From contig NZ_AKKA01000109.1 of the NCBI RefSeq assembly GCF_000282035.1, positions 1 to 64,000 of the forward strand: a DNA stretch of 64,000 nt, written 5' to 3'. Below are positions 16,019 through 25,206 of the stretch, in pieces. A program made the translations under genes and the position numbers. The stretch's first letter is position 1. Every line of letters starts with the position of its first letter. A model generated the notes under the pieces. The model was given only the letters and a program-made list of their open reading frames with translations, did no database searches and was not told the DNA's origin. Source of the DNA: Rhizobium sp. CF122. Lineage in GTDB: Bacteria > Pseudomonadota > Alphaproteobacteria > Rhizobiales > Rhizobiaceae.

Positions 16019-16780
16019 TCAACCGCGCCCCATACGGGATAAAGCGATACGCAGAGGTTCATCCGACACGAAAATCAGGCCGCCGTAAGGGTGGGCCATA
16101 TCGTTGACGATGAAGACCGCACCTCCGACGGACACCGCGCAGACAACAATGATCGATATAACGGTGCCGTTATAAGGCGACAAAAGGCCGAACGTGAGAA
16201 AGATCACAATCAGCCAGAATGTCAGTACGACCAGGAAGGCCGTCGGCAGCCCCTCGTTGCCCGTCTCGAGAACCAGCCAATGCGCCTCTGCGATAGCACC
16301 GCTGATTTCCAGCGCACGTGTCTTGAGCAGACGGTGTACATCGTCCTCGGGCGTCAGCGCCCGCAATATCGTCTGGACAGGTTCGACGCCGAGATCATCC
16401 CCCGCTCTCGTCCCGAAGGCCTCGCCAGCAGCGCCTCCCCAGCTCTGGTTGATGCGCGCCTCGACGAGTTCGGCAAGCCTCTTGCGTGCTTGAGCCGTCT
16501 CAGGGCCGTACTGCGCCAGTACTCGGTCAAGAAGGACGAGGCGAGCGGCCGATGTCTTCAGCTCAGTTTCCGCATCATCGAAGGCCGTCTTGGCGGACGC
16601 GACCAGAAAGCCGAGCGCAAGTGCTGAAAGAGTGCCGACGACCGCAGTGGCGAGCTTGATGGCTTCCTTGGAGTCTGCGGACAGGTGATGACCAGGCAGG
16701 CGTCGGCTGATCCGCGTGCCAAGCAACGCCGCCCATGCCAGCAGCAGTGCGATAATGCATCCAGTTTCAAGAGCTGTCAT
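16019..16780 (-). CDS. DUF4239-like integral membrane protein
   Basis: About 253 residues, with one N-terminal hydrophobic helix (CIIALLLAWAALLG), a second near residues 42-58 (VVGTLSALALGFLVASA), a long soluble helical middle, and two C-terminal membrane segments (FLVVLTFWLIVIFLTFGLL; SIIVVCAVSVGGAVFIV). The SADSKEAIKLATAVVGTLSALALGFL pattern is typical of bestrophin-like DUF4239 proteins. Function is unknown. The start at 16780 gives the hydrophobic N-terminus directly; longer frames add a basic, unlikely leader. Confidence 0.72.
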   Translation of the reverse strand: MTALETGCIIALLLAWAALLGTRISRRLPGHHLSADSKEAIKLATAVVGTLSALALGFLVASAKTAFDDAETELKTSAARLVLLDRVLAQYGPETAQARKRLAELVEARINQSWGGAAGEAFGTRAGDDLGVEPVQTILRALTPEDDVHRLLKTRALEISGAIAEAHWLVLETGNEGLPTAFLVVLTFWLIVIFLTFGLLSPYNGTVISIIVVCAVSVGGAVFIVNDMAHPYGGLIFVSDEPLRIALSRMGRG

Positions 16781-17042
16781 GATGGAGTTCGCCTGTTTCG
16801 GCGCCATCGAACTGAAATGATTGGATTTCGTCAAGCTCGCTCGTCGCCATTGGGCCTTGGCTGCAGGCAATGCTGCACAAACTCGCTTTATATTCGCGTC
16901 CCGCCGCCCACCGCTGACTGAGACCGTCAGCGGCATATCCTTCAGAATCCGCTGCAAGTCCGAAGGTTTCGCAGGGAGCGAGCCAAAGCGCGACAAACAT
17001 ACGGGAGCGTCCCCCGAGGGAGGCTCCCGCTTTAAAATATGC

Positions 17043-17342
17043 TTACTGCTGTGTCGTGCCGCCCGTCGAAGGGGTGGCCGGGGCTGGCGTTGCCGGCTCG
17101 CTTGACGGTGCGGCCGGCGCCACCGGCGGCTTCATCGGCTGAGATTCAGTCGTCGAAGCGGTCGGATTCGGGTCTGTGTCAGACCGGCCGAACCATTCCG
17201 TGATCGCAAACGCCGCAACGAGTATCACTGCGATCGCAGCAACCCATCCGATCCAGGTGCTCGAGCGGCCGCGTGGGGGCGCTGTGCGCAGGTCGGGATC
17301 TGTACTGGGGTTGCGGACGGGATCATTGGGGTCGTACGTCAT
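17043..17342 (-). CDS. Small single-span membrane protein with Pro/Thr-rich tail
   Basis: A 99-residue protein: polar N-terminus (MTYDPNDPVRNPSTDP), one membrane helix (WIGWVAAIAVILVAAFAI, about residues 30-47), then a low-complexity Ala/Pro/Thr/Ser tail (PMKPPVAPAAPSSEPATPAP). GAGAGGAGAAACGAC precedes the ATG at 17342. Topology suggests the tail lies in the periplasm. This composition is common in rhizobial hypothetical proteins; no function can be assigned. Confidence 0.65.
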   Translation of the reverse strand: MTYDPNDPVRNPSTDPDLRTAPPRGRSSTWIGWVAAIAVILVAAFAITEWFGRSDTDPNPTASTTESQPMKPPVAPAAPSSEPATPAPATPSTGGTTQQ

Positions 17343-17432
17343 GTCGTTTCTCCTCTCTCTGCAGCAAGCAAAATGAACTGCGTCCAAATTTGTTCCCGAC
17401 GTGTGGGCAGGTGCCCCTGAGAGGTCGACCGC

Positions 17433-17492
17433 TCAGCACCGCCCACCACACAAAATCACTGGGCTCTTGATCGGGATAGTCTCGGTGCTCAT
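17433..17492 (-). pseudogene. Possible N-terminal remnant of a mannose-1-phosphate guanylyltransferase gene
   Basis: A 19-codon frame, MSTETIPIKSPVILCGGRC, resembles the start of ManC-type enzymes (PVILCGG followed normally by GTRLWPLSR). The reading frame stops right after the GG, and the next bases only loosely resemble the expected continuation in a shifted frame. It is either a decayed fragment or a chance match. The match is short and the call weak. Confidence 0.25.
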
Positions 17493-17886
17493 GTCACTTT
17501 CTTTCAGACATTCTTCAGGATCTGCTGGCAGAGTGCACCAGCGCGTTGAGTTGTGCGTACGCGCTACCTCATCCGACTGGAGCGATCGAAAGCCCGCCAG
17601 CAACCCGTCATCCGCGGAAAACCCTTCTGGACCAGGGCCGACGTTGGCTGCGTCATCGGCACCTGCCAATTGCATACTCCCTGTGATCGATGCGTCAAAA
17701 GACCGGCCGGGCGGCCGCCGGCCAAAATCCGCCTAGGGATTTAAACCACAGCCGCATGACGGGCTGGTGGAAGGTCACGTGTGACAAGCGCAAGCCGTTT
17801 GCGCTGGCTCAACCGCATGTCGCGTGTCAAAGTGGCGACTACAACCGCAAACGTGGCAAGGGTTGCGGCGTCAGTAGGGGTGACAC
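17493..17886. other. Gap without recognisable gene
   Basis: No frame here has a convincing start and composition. A G-rich stretch (GTAGGGGTGACAC) immediately before 17887 may be the ribosome-binding site of the GltS gene. Nothing else was supported. Confidence 0.5.
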
Positions 17887-19092
17887 ATGTCGGTGATACA
17901 GGTCCCGGGACTACTATCCTTTACCATCGCAATTCTCGTATTTTTCGCTGGCGCCAACCTCAACCGTTTAATCCCAATCCTTATCCACTGGAGCATTCCC
18001 GAAGCAGTCACTGGGGGCCTTCTGGCGGCGCTTGCGACGCTCATCGCCTATGAGTTCTTTGGCGTCGAGATCAGTTTCACCCTGGCCGCGCGGGACATGC
18101 TGCTTCTCTACTTCTTCACCGGTGTCGGGCTGAATGCCAGACTGTCCGATCTGGCGGCAGGCGGAAAGCCCTTCCTCATCCTTCTCGGCATAACGCTGGT
18201 CTTCCTCGTCATCCAGAATCTTGTGGCCATCGGCACCAGCAACATCCTTGGTCTTGCGCCAGGCACTGCAACATTGCTCGGATCGACGTCGCTGATCGGC
18301 GGACATGGTACGACCATTGCCTGGGCTCCGATCATAACCAACCGTTTCGGTCTTACGAACGCGCTGGAGGTTGGCATTGCCAGCGCAACACTTGGCCTCG
18401 TCATCGCCAGCCTGATCGGGGGGCCGATCGCACAGTATCTGATTAAACGCCATCGCTTGAGCGCTCGCGCTAACGAGGAGCTGACGATAGGTGTGTCACG
18501 CGCAGCAACAAGCAGCCATCACGATGACGTCAGTTACGTCAGTCTGTTGCGAACCCTGCTTGTAACCAATCTTGCTATCCTCATCGGCTATGCCTTGCAT
18601 GAGATCATCGTCGACGCCGGCATCAATCTTCCGCTGTTCGTCGTCTGCCTGCTCGTCGCAATCGTGATGACGAATACGGTCCCGTTCGTGGCGCCGAACC
18701 TGCCTTGGCCGACGCGCACACGCGCGCTCTCGCTCATATCCGATCTCTCGTTGAACGTGTTTCTAGCCATGTCGTTGATGAGCATGCAGTTGTGGGGCCT
18801 TAGTGGGCTTGGTCTCGCGCTCGTCATAGTGCTCGCGATCCAGACGATCGTCGCCGTAGCCTACATCCTGTTCGTCGTGTTCCCGGCAATGGGGCGCAAC
18901 TATGAAGCCGCCGTGATTTCTGCGGGTTTTTGCGGCGTCTCGCTCGGCGCTACGCCCACAGCGATCGCCAATATGACCGCCGTAACCAAAATCCATGGTG
19001 CGGCAACGATCGCATTCATCATCCTGCCGCTCGTTTCGGCATTCTTTATCGATCTGGCGAACGCAGCGGTTCTTGGCTTTCTTGTTCGGTGA
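17887..19092 (+). CDS. gltS: Sodium/glutamate symporter
   Basis: A 401-residue integral membrane protein with about ten or more hydrophobic segments in two inverted halves. The GltS hallmarks are visible: ARDMLLLYFFTGVGLNARLSDL, LLGSTSLIGGHGTTIAW (glycine-rich re-entrant loop, about residues 131-147), NVFLAMSLMSMQLW, and AGFCGVSLGATPTAIANMTAVT (second re-entrant loop, about 345-366). It should import glutamate with sodium across the inner membrane. It stands alone, converging with the AraC gene 58 bp downstream. Confidence 0.93.
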   Translation: MSVIQVPGLLSFTIAILVFFAGANLNRLIPILIHWSIPEAVTGGLLAALATLIAYEFFGVEISFTLAARDMLLLYFFTGVGLNARLSDLAAGGKPFLILLGITLVFLVIQNLVAIGTSNILGLAPGTATLLGSTSLIGGHGTTIAWAPIITNRFGLTNALEVGIASATLGLVIASLIGGPIAQYLIKRHRLSARANEELTIGVSRAATSSHHDDVSYVSLLRTLLVTNLAILIGYALHEIIVDAGINLPLFVVCLLVAIVMTNTVPFVAPNLPWPTRTRALSLISDLSLNVFLAMSLMSMQLWGLSGLGLALVIVLAIQTIVAVAYILFVVFPAMGRNYEAAVISAGFCGVSLGATPTAIANMTAVTKIHGAATIAFIILPLVSAFFIDLANAAVLGFLVR

Positions 19093-19150
19093 GATTGCGC
19101 TCTTGTTGGTCGCAAATTGGCCCGATGGATCGCTTCCTGGGCCTTTTAGC

Positions 19151-20293
19151 TTACCCTTGCAGTCTTCTGAGAAGCACGCCGAGTCGCTCTTCCGACGGGC
19201 AATCCTCAAGGTCCGAGCGAGCTGGGATGCCACCGCCTCCTCGGTTCCTCACCTCGCTCGGGCTGTAGCCGAATGCTCGCTTGAACGCACGGCCAAACTC
19301 TGCGCCGTCGCTGAACCCCCGCTCTTCGGCGATCTGGAATATGAGGCGCCGATCATTGGGGTCTGTCAACGCGGCGTAGGCACTGAGCAGTCGACGGTGC
19401 TGAATGTAGTGCATTACCCCACCGAAGGGCTCGAACAGGTTGTAGAGCCGCGTGCGCGAGATGCCGAGTTCCCGCCGCACCAACTCACTCCCGAGTTTGG
19501 GGTCGAGCAGCCGGCTGTGCACCAGTTGGCGTGCTCTTTCGAGGAGCACGTTGGCAATCGGTCCTTCGGCCGCCTCGATATGGTCCGCAGATGGCTGCAC
19601 GCAGGCAAGGATCATAGCGCGTGTGGCTGCCGCTAGCCCGGGCAGATCGGCTTGAACGAGCATCGGCAGGCGATTGGCGACGTCAACCAGATAATCCGAA
19701 AACAGCCGCCCCATGCCTGTCCCGAGCGTCGAAAACTCCGCCGAGCCGAGTGTGGCCGAAGTCTCGAGGGAAAGATCACGCGGCACAAACAGCATGAGCA
19801 TCTCGCTCCTATCAACGACGCCGTCGAAGGCGCGGCCGAGTGAGTGGATCTGAACCTCACCCGGGCCCGCGGTAAACGCGGTTTTTACCGCATCAGTGCG
19901 GGTCTGTCCGGACAACAGGACGGTCATCGTCCAGTGATCGACGGGATCACGCCGAACATGTCCCGGCAGGCTCGAAAATGCGAGGCGGTCCGTACTGATT
20001 TCGGCAAGGACAAGACTGCCAAGATCCCAAAGCTTTTGCCGACCGCTGAAATCTGCAGTCATGGGGTCGATATCAGAAAGTTCGAGCATGGGCGCGAAAC
20101 TGTCGTGCCATGTTGCAAACTGATCCGCTCGCGACAGGCCCGCGGTCGAAAATTCAAAGGAAGGCAAGGACGATGCCCTCCCGTCTACTGAGATTGCCTC
20201 AACGGCCCCGCAATCCAGGCCCACAAAGCTCTCGCGGTCCGGCACGCGCTCGGGTAACCTGGCATGGTTCGTGACGCCTTCCATCATCTTCAC
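19151..20293 (-). CDS. AraC-family transcriptional regulator
   Basis: About 380 residues. The N-terminal part (LSRADQFATWHDSFAPMLEL through HWTMTVLLSGQTRTDA) matches the AraC-binding-like cupin domain of the FeaR/NahR-like group. The C-terminal double HTH (about 275-355: LGISRTRLYNLFEPFGGVMHYIQHRRLLSAYAAL; IAEERGFSDGAEFGRAFKRAFGYSPSEVR) is typical. The GTG at 20293 is the longest start; ATGs follow at 20287 and 20284, and no clear ribosome-binding site decides between them. Neighbours do not reveal the target; gltS converges on it. Confidence 0.88.
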   Translation of the reverse strand: MKMMEGVTNHARLPERVPDRESFVGLDCGAVEAISVDGRASSLPSFEFSTAGLSRADQFATWHDSFAPMLELSDIDPMTADFSGRQKLWDLGSLVLAEISTDRLAFSSLPGHVRRDPVDHWTMTVLLSGQTRTDAVKTAFTAGPGEVQIHSLGRAFDGVVDRSEMLMLFVPRDLSLETSATLGSAEFSTLGTGMGRLFSDYLVDVANRLPMLVQADLPGLAAATRAMILACVQPSADHIEAAEGPIANVLLERARQLVHSRLLDPKLGSELVRRELGISRTRLYNLFEPFGGVMHYIQHRRLLSAYAALTDPNDRRLIFQIAEERGFSDGAEFGRAFKRAFGYSPSEVRNRGGGGIPARSDLEDCPSEERLGVLLRRLQG

Positions 20294-20851
20294 GTCATCT
20301 GTTTTTTGGCCGCAGACAAGGCGGTGCAGTTACGTGTGGCTCGCCCAGCAGACATAGTGCGGCCGTGATTGCCGCCGATCATGCCCAACATAGTGCGAAA
20401 GCCTCCCCGGCAGGCAGTGCCGTCGGATGTCGCGGAACTGTGGGCAATGCCACCGCTCGAAATGGAAAGGATCCTTTGGAGCGTGATGCTGTGCGCCGGG
20501 TATGCCGCGATGGAAAGGCTGCTTGAGTCGACAGAAAAAAATGTGCAGTTCATTCGTACTTTCCTCTTGGGCCCAGGAGCGAGGCAGCGTGACGTCTGAA
20601 TGATGCAAGCGAACTGATTTCTGCGGTTCAGGGGGACAACCGTTCGCACGGCGGATGCGGGATCTCCAGCGCTTGTTCGGGTATATTTCGGCAAGCTGCC
20701 TGGGGCACTCGTTGTTCCTCCCAGTCGCAATTTAGCCCTTTCGACCTCTTTCCTCAACCGTCAGATGCACGATCCGTGAACGAGGTCGCTATACGGTGGT
20801 CTTATGTTGTCGTTCTGTACCTGGACACCGTCCTTGGCTGCTGAGACTGCT
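20294..20851. other. Gap with only uncertain short frames
   Basis: Overlapping frames exist on both strands: one on the minus strand whose TGA overlaps the AraC GTG, and a plus-strand frame at 20369-20599. None shows a domain, signal peptide or convincing ribosome-binding site, and they overlap one another, so no gene is called. The region presumably carries the AraC promoter. Confidence 0.5.
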
Positions 20852-21895
20852 TCACGACCCGCGATCGGCGTCAACCTTGGAACGGCCCGAGAGCAGCGTT
20901 GCAATCCACATTCCAGACGGCGTACCGGCGCAATACACAATGAACGCGATCAGGATGGGCACACCGATGAAGGCACCCGAAATGCCCCACATGAAGCTCC
21001 AGAAAAACACCGAAAAAATTACGGAAAATGGGGATATTGCCAGCGACGCCCCGGTCAATCGTGGCTCCAGATAGCTGCCGATGATGAACTGGATAAAGTT
21101 GAGGCTGGCGAAAATGACGACCGCCGTCTGCCATGCTTCGAATTGGGCGATGGCAAACAGCGTCGGAAGCGCGGTCGCGACAAAGGGCCCGAGAAAAGGG
21201 ATGTAGTTGAGCGCGAATGCGATCGCTCCCCAGGCTGGCGCAAGTTCTAGCCCCGCACCCAGCGCAAACAGCCAGACCACCAACCCGGTGAGGATACTCG
21301 CGAAGGTGCGAACGATCATGAAGCGGCGCAATTTTGCGCCAAGCACTCGATTGGCCGCCAAGATGCGCATTCCGTAAGGTTGTGCTGCGGGGGCGACGAG
21401 ACGCGCATTGAAGTCTTCCACTTCGAGCAGGCCCAGCATGATGAAGATGAAGACCAGAGCCGCGAAACCGGCAAAGCTGTTTAACCGCCCAGCCATCCCC
21501 TGGACAAAACCAACCAGCCAGGCAACATCGAAGCGGTCGGCCAAGGGACCCGCGACAGCCAGGCCGTGCTCTTCCAGCCAGTTTGTCCAGTCAACATAGA
21601 CGGCCTGGAAACGGTCGGCATTGACGAAGAGCCATTGCGCGAGCTTACCAAACCCCCAGGCAACCGATGATCCGATGACGACAATGGCGACCATGGTGAC
21701 GCTCAGCGTGATCAGGAGCGCAAGAAGCTTTGGAAGAAAGCGCTGCAACGCGGCCTGACACGGCCAGACGAGCGCGATGACAAACAAGGAAAAGATGAGC
21801 GGTGCGAAGATCGATTGCGCGACATAAAGCAAAGCAAGCACAAGGATACCGGTTGCAACTGAACCGATCATGCGATTGCCGCCTGCTTCCTGCAT
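20852..21895 (-). CDS. AI-2E/PerM-family transporter
   Basis: A 347-residue membrane protein with the family pattern: paired N-terminal helices (IGSVATGILVLALLYVAQSIFAPLIFSLFVIALVW), a soluble middle, then a C-terminal four-helix block. The diagnostic APAWGAIAFALNYIPFLGPFVATALP is near residue 218 and SYLEPRLTGASLAISPFSVIFSVFFWSFMWG near 275. Members export AI-2 or act as ion antiporters; the substrate here is unknown. It lies 165 bp downstream of the DUF1269 gene on the same strand and may be cotranscribed. Either of two Met codons (residues 1 and 9) could be the start. Confidence 0.88.
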   Translation of the reverse strand: MQEAGGNRMIGSVATGILVLALLYVAQSIFAPLIFSLFVIALVWPCQAALQRFLPKLLALLITLSVTMVAIVVIGSSVAWGFGKLAQWLFVNADRFQAVYVDWTNWLEEHGLAVAGPLADRFDVAWLVGFVQGMAGRLNSFAGFAALVFIFIMLGLLEVEDFNARLVAPAAQPYGMRILAANRVLGAKLRRFMIVRTFASILTGLVVWLFALGAGLELAPAWGAIAFALNYIPFLGPFVATALPTLFAIAQFEAWQTAVVIFASLNFIQFIIGSYLEPRLTGASLAISPFSVIFSVFFWSFMWGISGAFIGVPILIAFIVYCAGTPSGMWIATLLSGRSKVDADRGS

Positions 21896-22060
21896 ACTTG
21901 CCCCTGGAACGTTGTTCTATCTTCCAGCCTCCGTCAGAACTGACGGGGAGTGGCATCGCGTGAGAATTCCCCAGGCCGGGGCCCATCGTTTTGGCGCGCA
22001 CCAGCCTGCCTTCTGGCCAAATGCGCGCACTGCCCGACATGCTTGATCATTGTAAACAAA

Positions 22061-22558
22061 CTAGCTGGCAGCGGCCGCCTTTTGCAATGCGTCGCGCAAG
22101 ACCTGCTCTTTTGTTTCATCGAGAGAGGTCTTGAGCACGACGCCGCCAAAGGCTGATATCTCCTTCAAGACCTTGTCCGCTGTCATCTCCTGGATCAGCA
22201 CGAACAAGGCGGCCTTGCCCGGATCAAGATTGGCGGCGAGCTCCTTCATGAAAGCATCGTTGATACCAACGTCGGTCAGAGCGCCGCCGATAGCGCCGGA
22301 TGCCGTGCCCACCGCCACACCCAGAAGCGGATTGAGAAATAGAACACCGATCAGCAAACCCCAAAAGCTGCCCGATGCTGCGCCGGCAACCGTGGTGTTG
22401 ACCAGCTGATTGAGTTTGATCTTGCCGCTGTCGTTCTTCGTCGCGATGACGGCATCTCCGACCTTGATCAGGTATTCCTTCTGCATCTCGAACAAGCGCT
22501 GACGCACTTCCTCGGCTTTGGCTTCACTCGGATAAACAATTGCAATCAAAGTAGACAT
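22061..22558 (-). CDS. DUF1269 family protein
   Basis: A 165-residue protein. It starts MSTLIAIVYPSEAKAEEVRQ, has a central glycine-rich hydrophobic segment (AASGSFWGLLIGVLFLNPLLGVAVGTASGAIGGALTDVGI, about 62-101), and ends in a ferredoxin-like half (ALFVLIQEMTADKVLKEISAFGGVVLKTSL). This arrangement is diagnostic of DUF1269, a family often linked to stress or membrane association. The start follows GGAG at good distance. A longer upstream frame is rejected because it has no similarity. The 9-bp hairpin at 22638-22660 lies in its 5' region. Confidence 0.85.
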   Translation of the reverse strand: MSTLIAIVYPSEAKAEEVRQRLFEMQKEYLIKVGDAVIATKNDSGKIKLNQLVNTTVAGAASGSFWGLLIGVLFLNPLLGVAVGTASGAIGGALTDVGINDAFMKELAANLDPGKAALFVLIQEMTADKVLKEISAFGGVVLKTSLDETKEQVLRDALQKAAAAS

Positions 22559-23267
22559 GATCAATTCTCCTTTACTGGATGTGCTTGCACCAAATCGGAA
22601 ACGCCGGTCATTCCCCCAATGCTTCACCGACACGACCACTTCCCGCCATGCGCGGGAAGTTGAAAAACGTGACATGGAGTCAATGGGATAAACGCATCTT
22701 TTGCGATCGCACGCGGCACTTCGCGTGCTTGATGCAGCCAAGCTTATCGATGACAAAAAATGCAACCCGGCTGAAACGGCATCGCCAAGATGTCGTGGCC
22801 GCGAAAAAATGCCCCTTTCATTCGTCGATCCATCTGTCTCGGTGGTCAACGCGAAAGGTAGAAGTCCTGAGTAAGAACTCAAGTGATGATGCTCCCTTAA
22901 ATGCCCTGCTCAGCTTGCGCAGTCCTGCAGAACCCGAGGCGCAGTACTCGGCTGCGAACTATAGAGCGGTTCAAGAAGCGAAGTGATCAGCATAAAATCC
23001 CGCAACCATGCCCGCAGTCCAGATTTGGCAGTCTCTCGTGGAAGGGAACCCGATTTGTGCGAGATTGAAACGCCGTCGGTTTGTCACCTGAACGACACGC
23101 AACTCTGTTTTGAGCAAGGACACCCGGAATTCATCTACCGCGCCCGCTGCTCGTCGCTTAGAACCTTGACGTGGATCGCCTCATGCGTGCAGCCGGAGGA
23201 GTGATCTGAACCGATTGTCTTTGTTGTTCGCCAGATTGAACAGCTTGCCAGAGAATTAAACCGGGCC
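22559..23267. other. Intergenic gap (about 700 bp) with a hairpin
   Basis: The only clear structure is a perfect 9-bp inverted repeat (ACTTCCCGC / GCGGGAAGT, 5-nt loop) at 22638-22660, some 80 bp upstream of the DUF1269 start; it may be an operator or a 5'-UTR hairpin. Short frames elsewhere in the gap show no coding features. Confidence 0.5.
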
Positions 23268-24446
23268 ATGTCGTCAATGCGGTTGTCCGTCATCGTGATC
23301 ATGTTGTTGGCGCTTGTCGGCTGTGGTGGGCCACGCGCGGTTCTTGGCCTTCCCATTGCATCGTCATCGGGATCGGAACCACGGGCAACCATTCCGATCT
23401 ATGTCGCGACCACGCGCGCGCGATCCGGCAATCTTTCCCTGCCTTATTCCGCTGAGCGGTCGCAGACGCTGAATTTTGCGAAACTCGATATTGGAATTCC
23501 AAGGAACCACGTTCCTGGCCGCGTTGAGACAAGCGGGCGGGTTCCCGATCAAAGCCGGCATTTTTCGGCACGAACCTACCAAGCGGTCGCCGGGCGACAA
23601 GAGTTCATCCGGCAGCTGAACACCGCGCTGGCGCAGCGGGCGCCCGAAGATCGCGAGATCTTCATCTTCGTCCACGGTTACAACAACAATTTCGCCGACA
23701 GCGTCTTCCGCAATGCTCAGATCACCTACGACTACAACATCAAGTCGGTCTCGCTGCATTACGCCTGGCCATCCGGAGCCTCGATCCCTCTTTACGTCTT
23801 CGACCGCGACAGTGCCCTGATCGGTCGGCGAGGACTTGCCGAGACAATCGAGATCGCGGCGCAGACCAACGCAAAGAGAATAATCGTGGTCGGCCATTCG
23901 ATGGGCGCCTACGTCGTCACCGAAGCCTTACGCGATCTGGCCCTGAGCGGACACACCAGCACCCTGAAGCGTTTGGGTGGCGTTGTTCTTGCCGCACCTG
24001 ATATCGACGTCGACGTCTTCCTGAGCCAGCTTGACGATATTGGCGATATCCCGCGACCGTTCACAATCATTGTTTCGCAGCGCGACCGCGCGCTCGGGTT
24101 TTCCCGGCGACTGGCGGGCGGCCACCCACGTGTCGGCAGCGGCTCCGAGGTCGCTATCCTTCAGAAGAGAGAGATCGCGGTCATCGATGTCTCCAATATC
24201 GATGGCGGTCGCCACAACGTCTTTGCGAGCTCACCGACACTGATGGAGATCGTCAACAACGATGCCCTGATGCGCAGCGTTGTTAGAGAGGACCAGGGGC
24301 CGGTCGGCCAGACAATGCTCGCTAACGGCGCATCGGTGGTAGAGGGTGCCGCATCCCTGGTGATCTTTCTCCCAAGCCGTGTACTGAGTGGGCTCGCGCA
24401 GGCCTCCGCAGAACAATCGCGGAGATACGGGAGGGCAAGCGACTAA
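23268..24446 (+). CDS. Alpha/beta-hydrolase lipoprotein (DUF900 type)
   Basis: A 392-residue protein. The N-terminus has a lipoprotein signal (LSVIVIMLLALVGCGG; lipobox LVGC), so it should be anchored in an envelope membrane. It then has IPIYVATTR, a DUF900 hallmark, EIFIFVHGYNNNFADSVFR (oxyanion region), VSLHYAWPSGAS, RIIVVGHSMGAYVVTEAL (nucleophile Ser in GHSMG), and an Asp/His pair in the C-terminal half (LAAPDIDVDVF; GRHNVF). It is probably a serine esterase or lipase of unknown substrate. A second Met at residue 4 is an equally good start. Confidence 0.85.
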   Translation: MSSMRLSVIVIMLLALVGCGGPRAVLGLPIASSSGSEPRATIPIYVATTRARSGNLSLPYSAERSQTLNFAKLDIGIPRNHVPGRVETSGRVPDQSRHFSARTYQAVAGRQEFIRQLNTALAQRAPEDREIFIFVHGYNNNFADSVFRNAQITYDYNIKSVSLHYAWPSGASIPLYVFDRDSALIGRRGLAETIEIAAQTNAKRIIVVGHSMGAYVVTEALRDLALSGHTSTLKRLGGVVLAAPDIDVDVFLSQLDDIGDIPRPFTIIVSQRDRALGFSRRLAGGHPRVGSGSEVAILQKREIAVIDVSNIDGGRHNVFASSPTLMEIVNNDALMRSVVREDQGPVGQTMLANGASVVEGAASLVIFLPSRVLSGLAQASAEQSRRYGRASD

Positions 24447-24637
24447 GGCTGGATTTCGCCTTATTGACGGCGCGCATTTGCTGGCGATCAGGCTGACAGA
24501 AGCCGTATCGGGACTAGAGCGCAAGAAGTTTGCCCGTTGCTGCTTTAGAAACAACACACCAAGCCCGCCTCGCAATGTGCTGGTGCATCACCCGCTGACG
24601 CGAATTGGCCCGGCGGCGGTTGCATGTTCGTCACCCG

Positions 24638-24895
24638 TCAGCGCGGGCAGGCGGCGATGTAGCGCCGACCGTTGCGATCCTGGAACTCGCATTGTCCCGG
24701 ACGACCGGCCACGTTACCGATCACAGCACCGGAGGCTCCCCCGATCGCAGCGCCAACGGCCGCGCCACGCACGTTATTCGTCACGGCGCCACCAACCACC
24801 GCACCCGTTGCGGCACCTATACCGGCACCCTGCTGTGTCGGCGTGCAACTTGCAAGCGCCAGACCCGCCAGCGAACACATCAGCAATCTCTTCAT
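24638..24895 (-). CDS. Glycine-zipper outer-membrane lipoprotein
   Basis: An 85-residue protein. MKRLLMCSLAGLALASC is a lipoprotein signal (lipobox LASC). It continues with a glycine-zipper region (GAGIGAATGAVVGGAVTNNVRGAAVGAAIGGASGAVIG) of the 17-kDa-antigen/SlyB/OsmB type and a short cysteine-bearing tail (QCEFQDRNGRRYIAACPR). The Met at 24895 gives a proper signal peptide. Such proteins insert in or line the outer membrane and are often stress-induced. It converges with the hydrolase gene. Confidence 0.8.
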   Translation of the reverse strand: MKRLLMCSLAGLALASCTPTQQGAGIGAATGAVVGGAVTNNVRGAAVGAAIGGASGAVIGNVAGRPGQCEFQDRNGRRYIAACPR

Positions 24896-25206
24896 CACTC
24901 GCCCCTTTGTGAGGTTCATCTAGCACCGAAGATCGCGGCATCAGCCTAAATGCGTCATTCGGACTATAGTGTCGCGCAAGAGTGTCTGTGATCGGCACAG
25001 AATCCCAAAACCAAGCTTTGGGTTCAAATCTCTTGGACAATCACAGCGCTAAACCAGTCTGCCGCCAGCATGAACCTGCTTTTACGAGCGAAGCTCAGGC
25101 TTTCCCGGATGAGCGTCACCGCAAGAGGCGGCGTGATGCGCGCCGGCTCAGAGGCGTGAAAATAGTCAACGCTCGGACAAAGCTGCCAGTGGCTCAACGA
25201 TAGCGC
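24896..25206. other. Gap (311 bp), nothing recognised
   Basis: Upstream region of the glycine-zipper lipoprotein and downstream region of the agmatinase gene. No promoter stands out and no frame is supported. Confidence 0.5.

Noticed and set aside
20290..20757. Minus-strand frame whose TGA overlaps the AraC GTG
   Set aside because: The overlap looks operon-like, but there is no recognised domain or clear ribosome-binding site, and frames on both strands compete.
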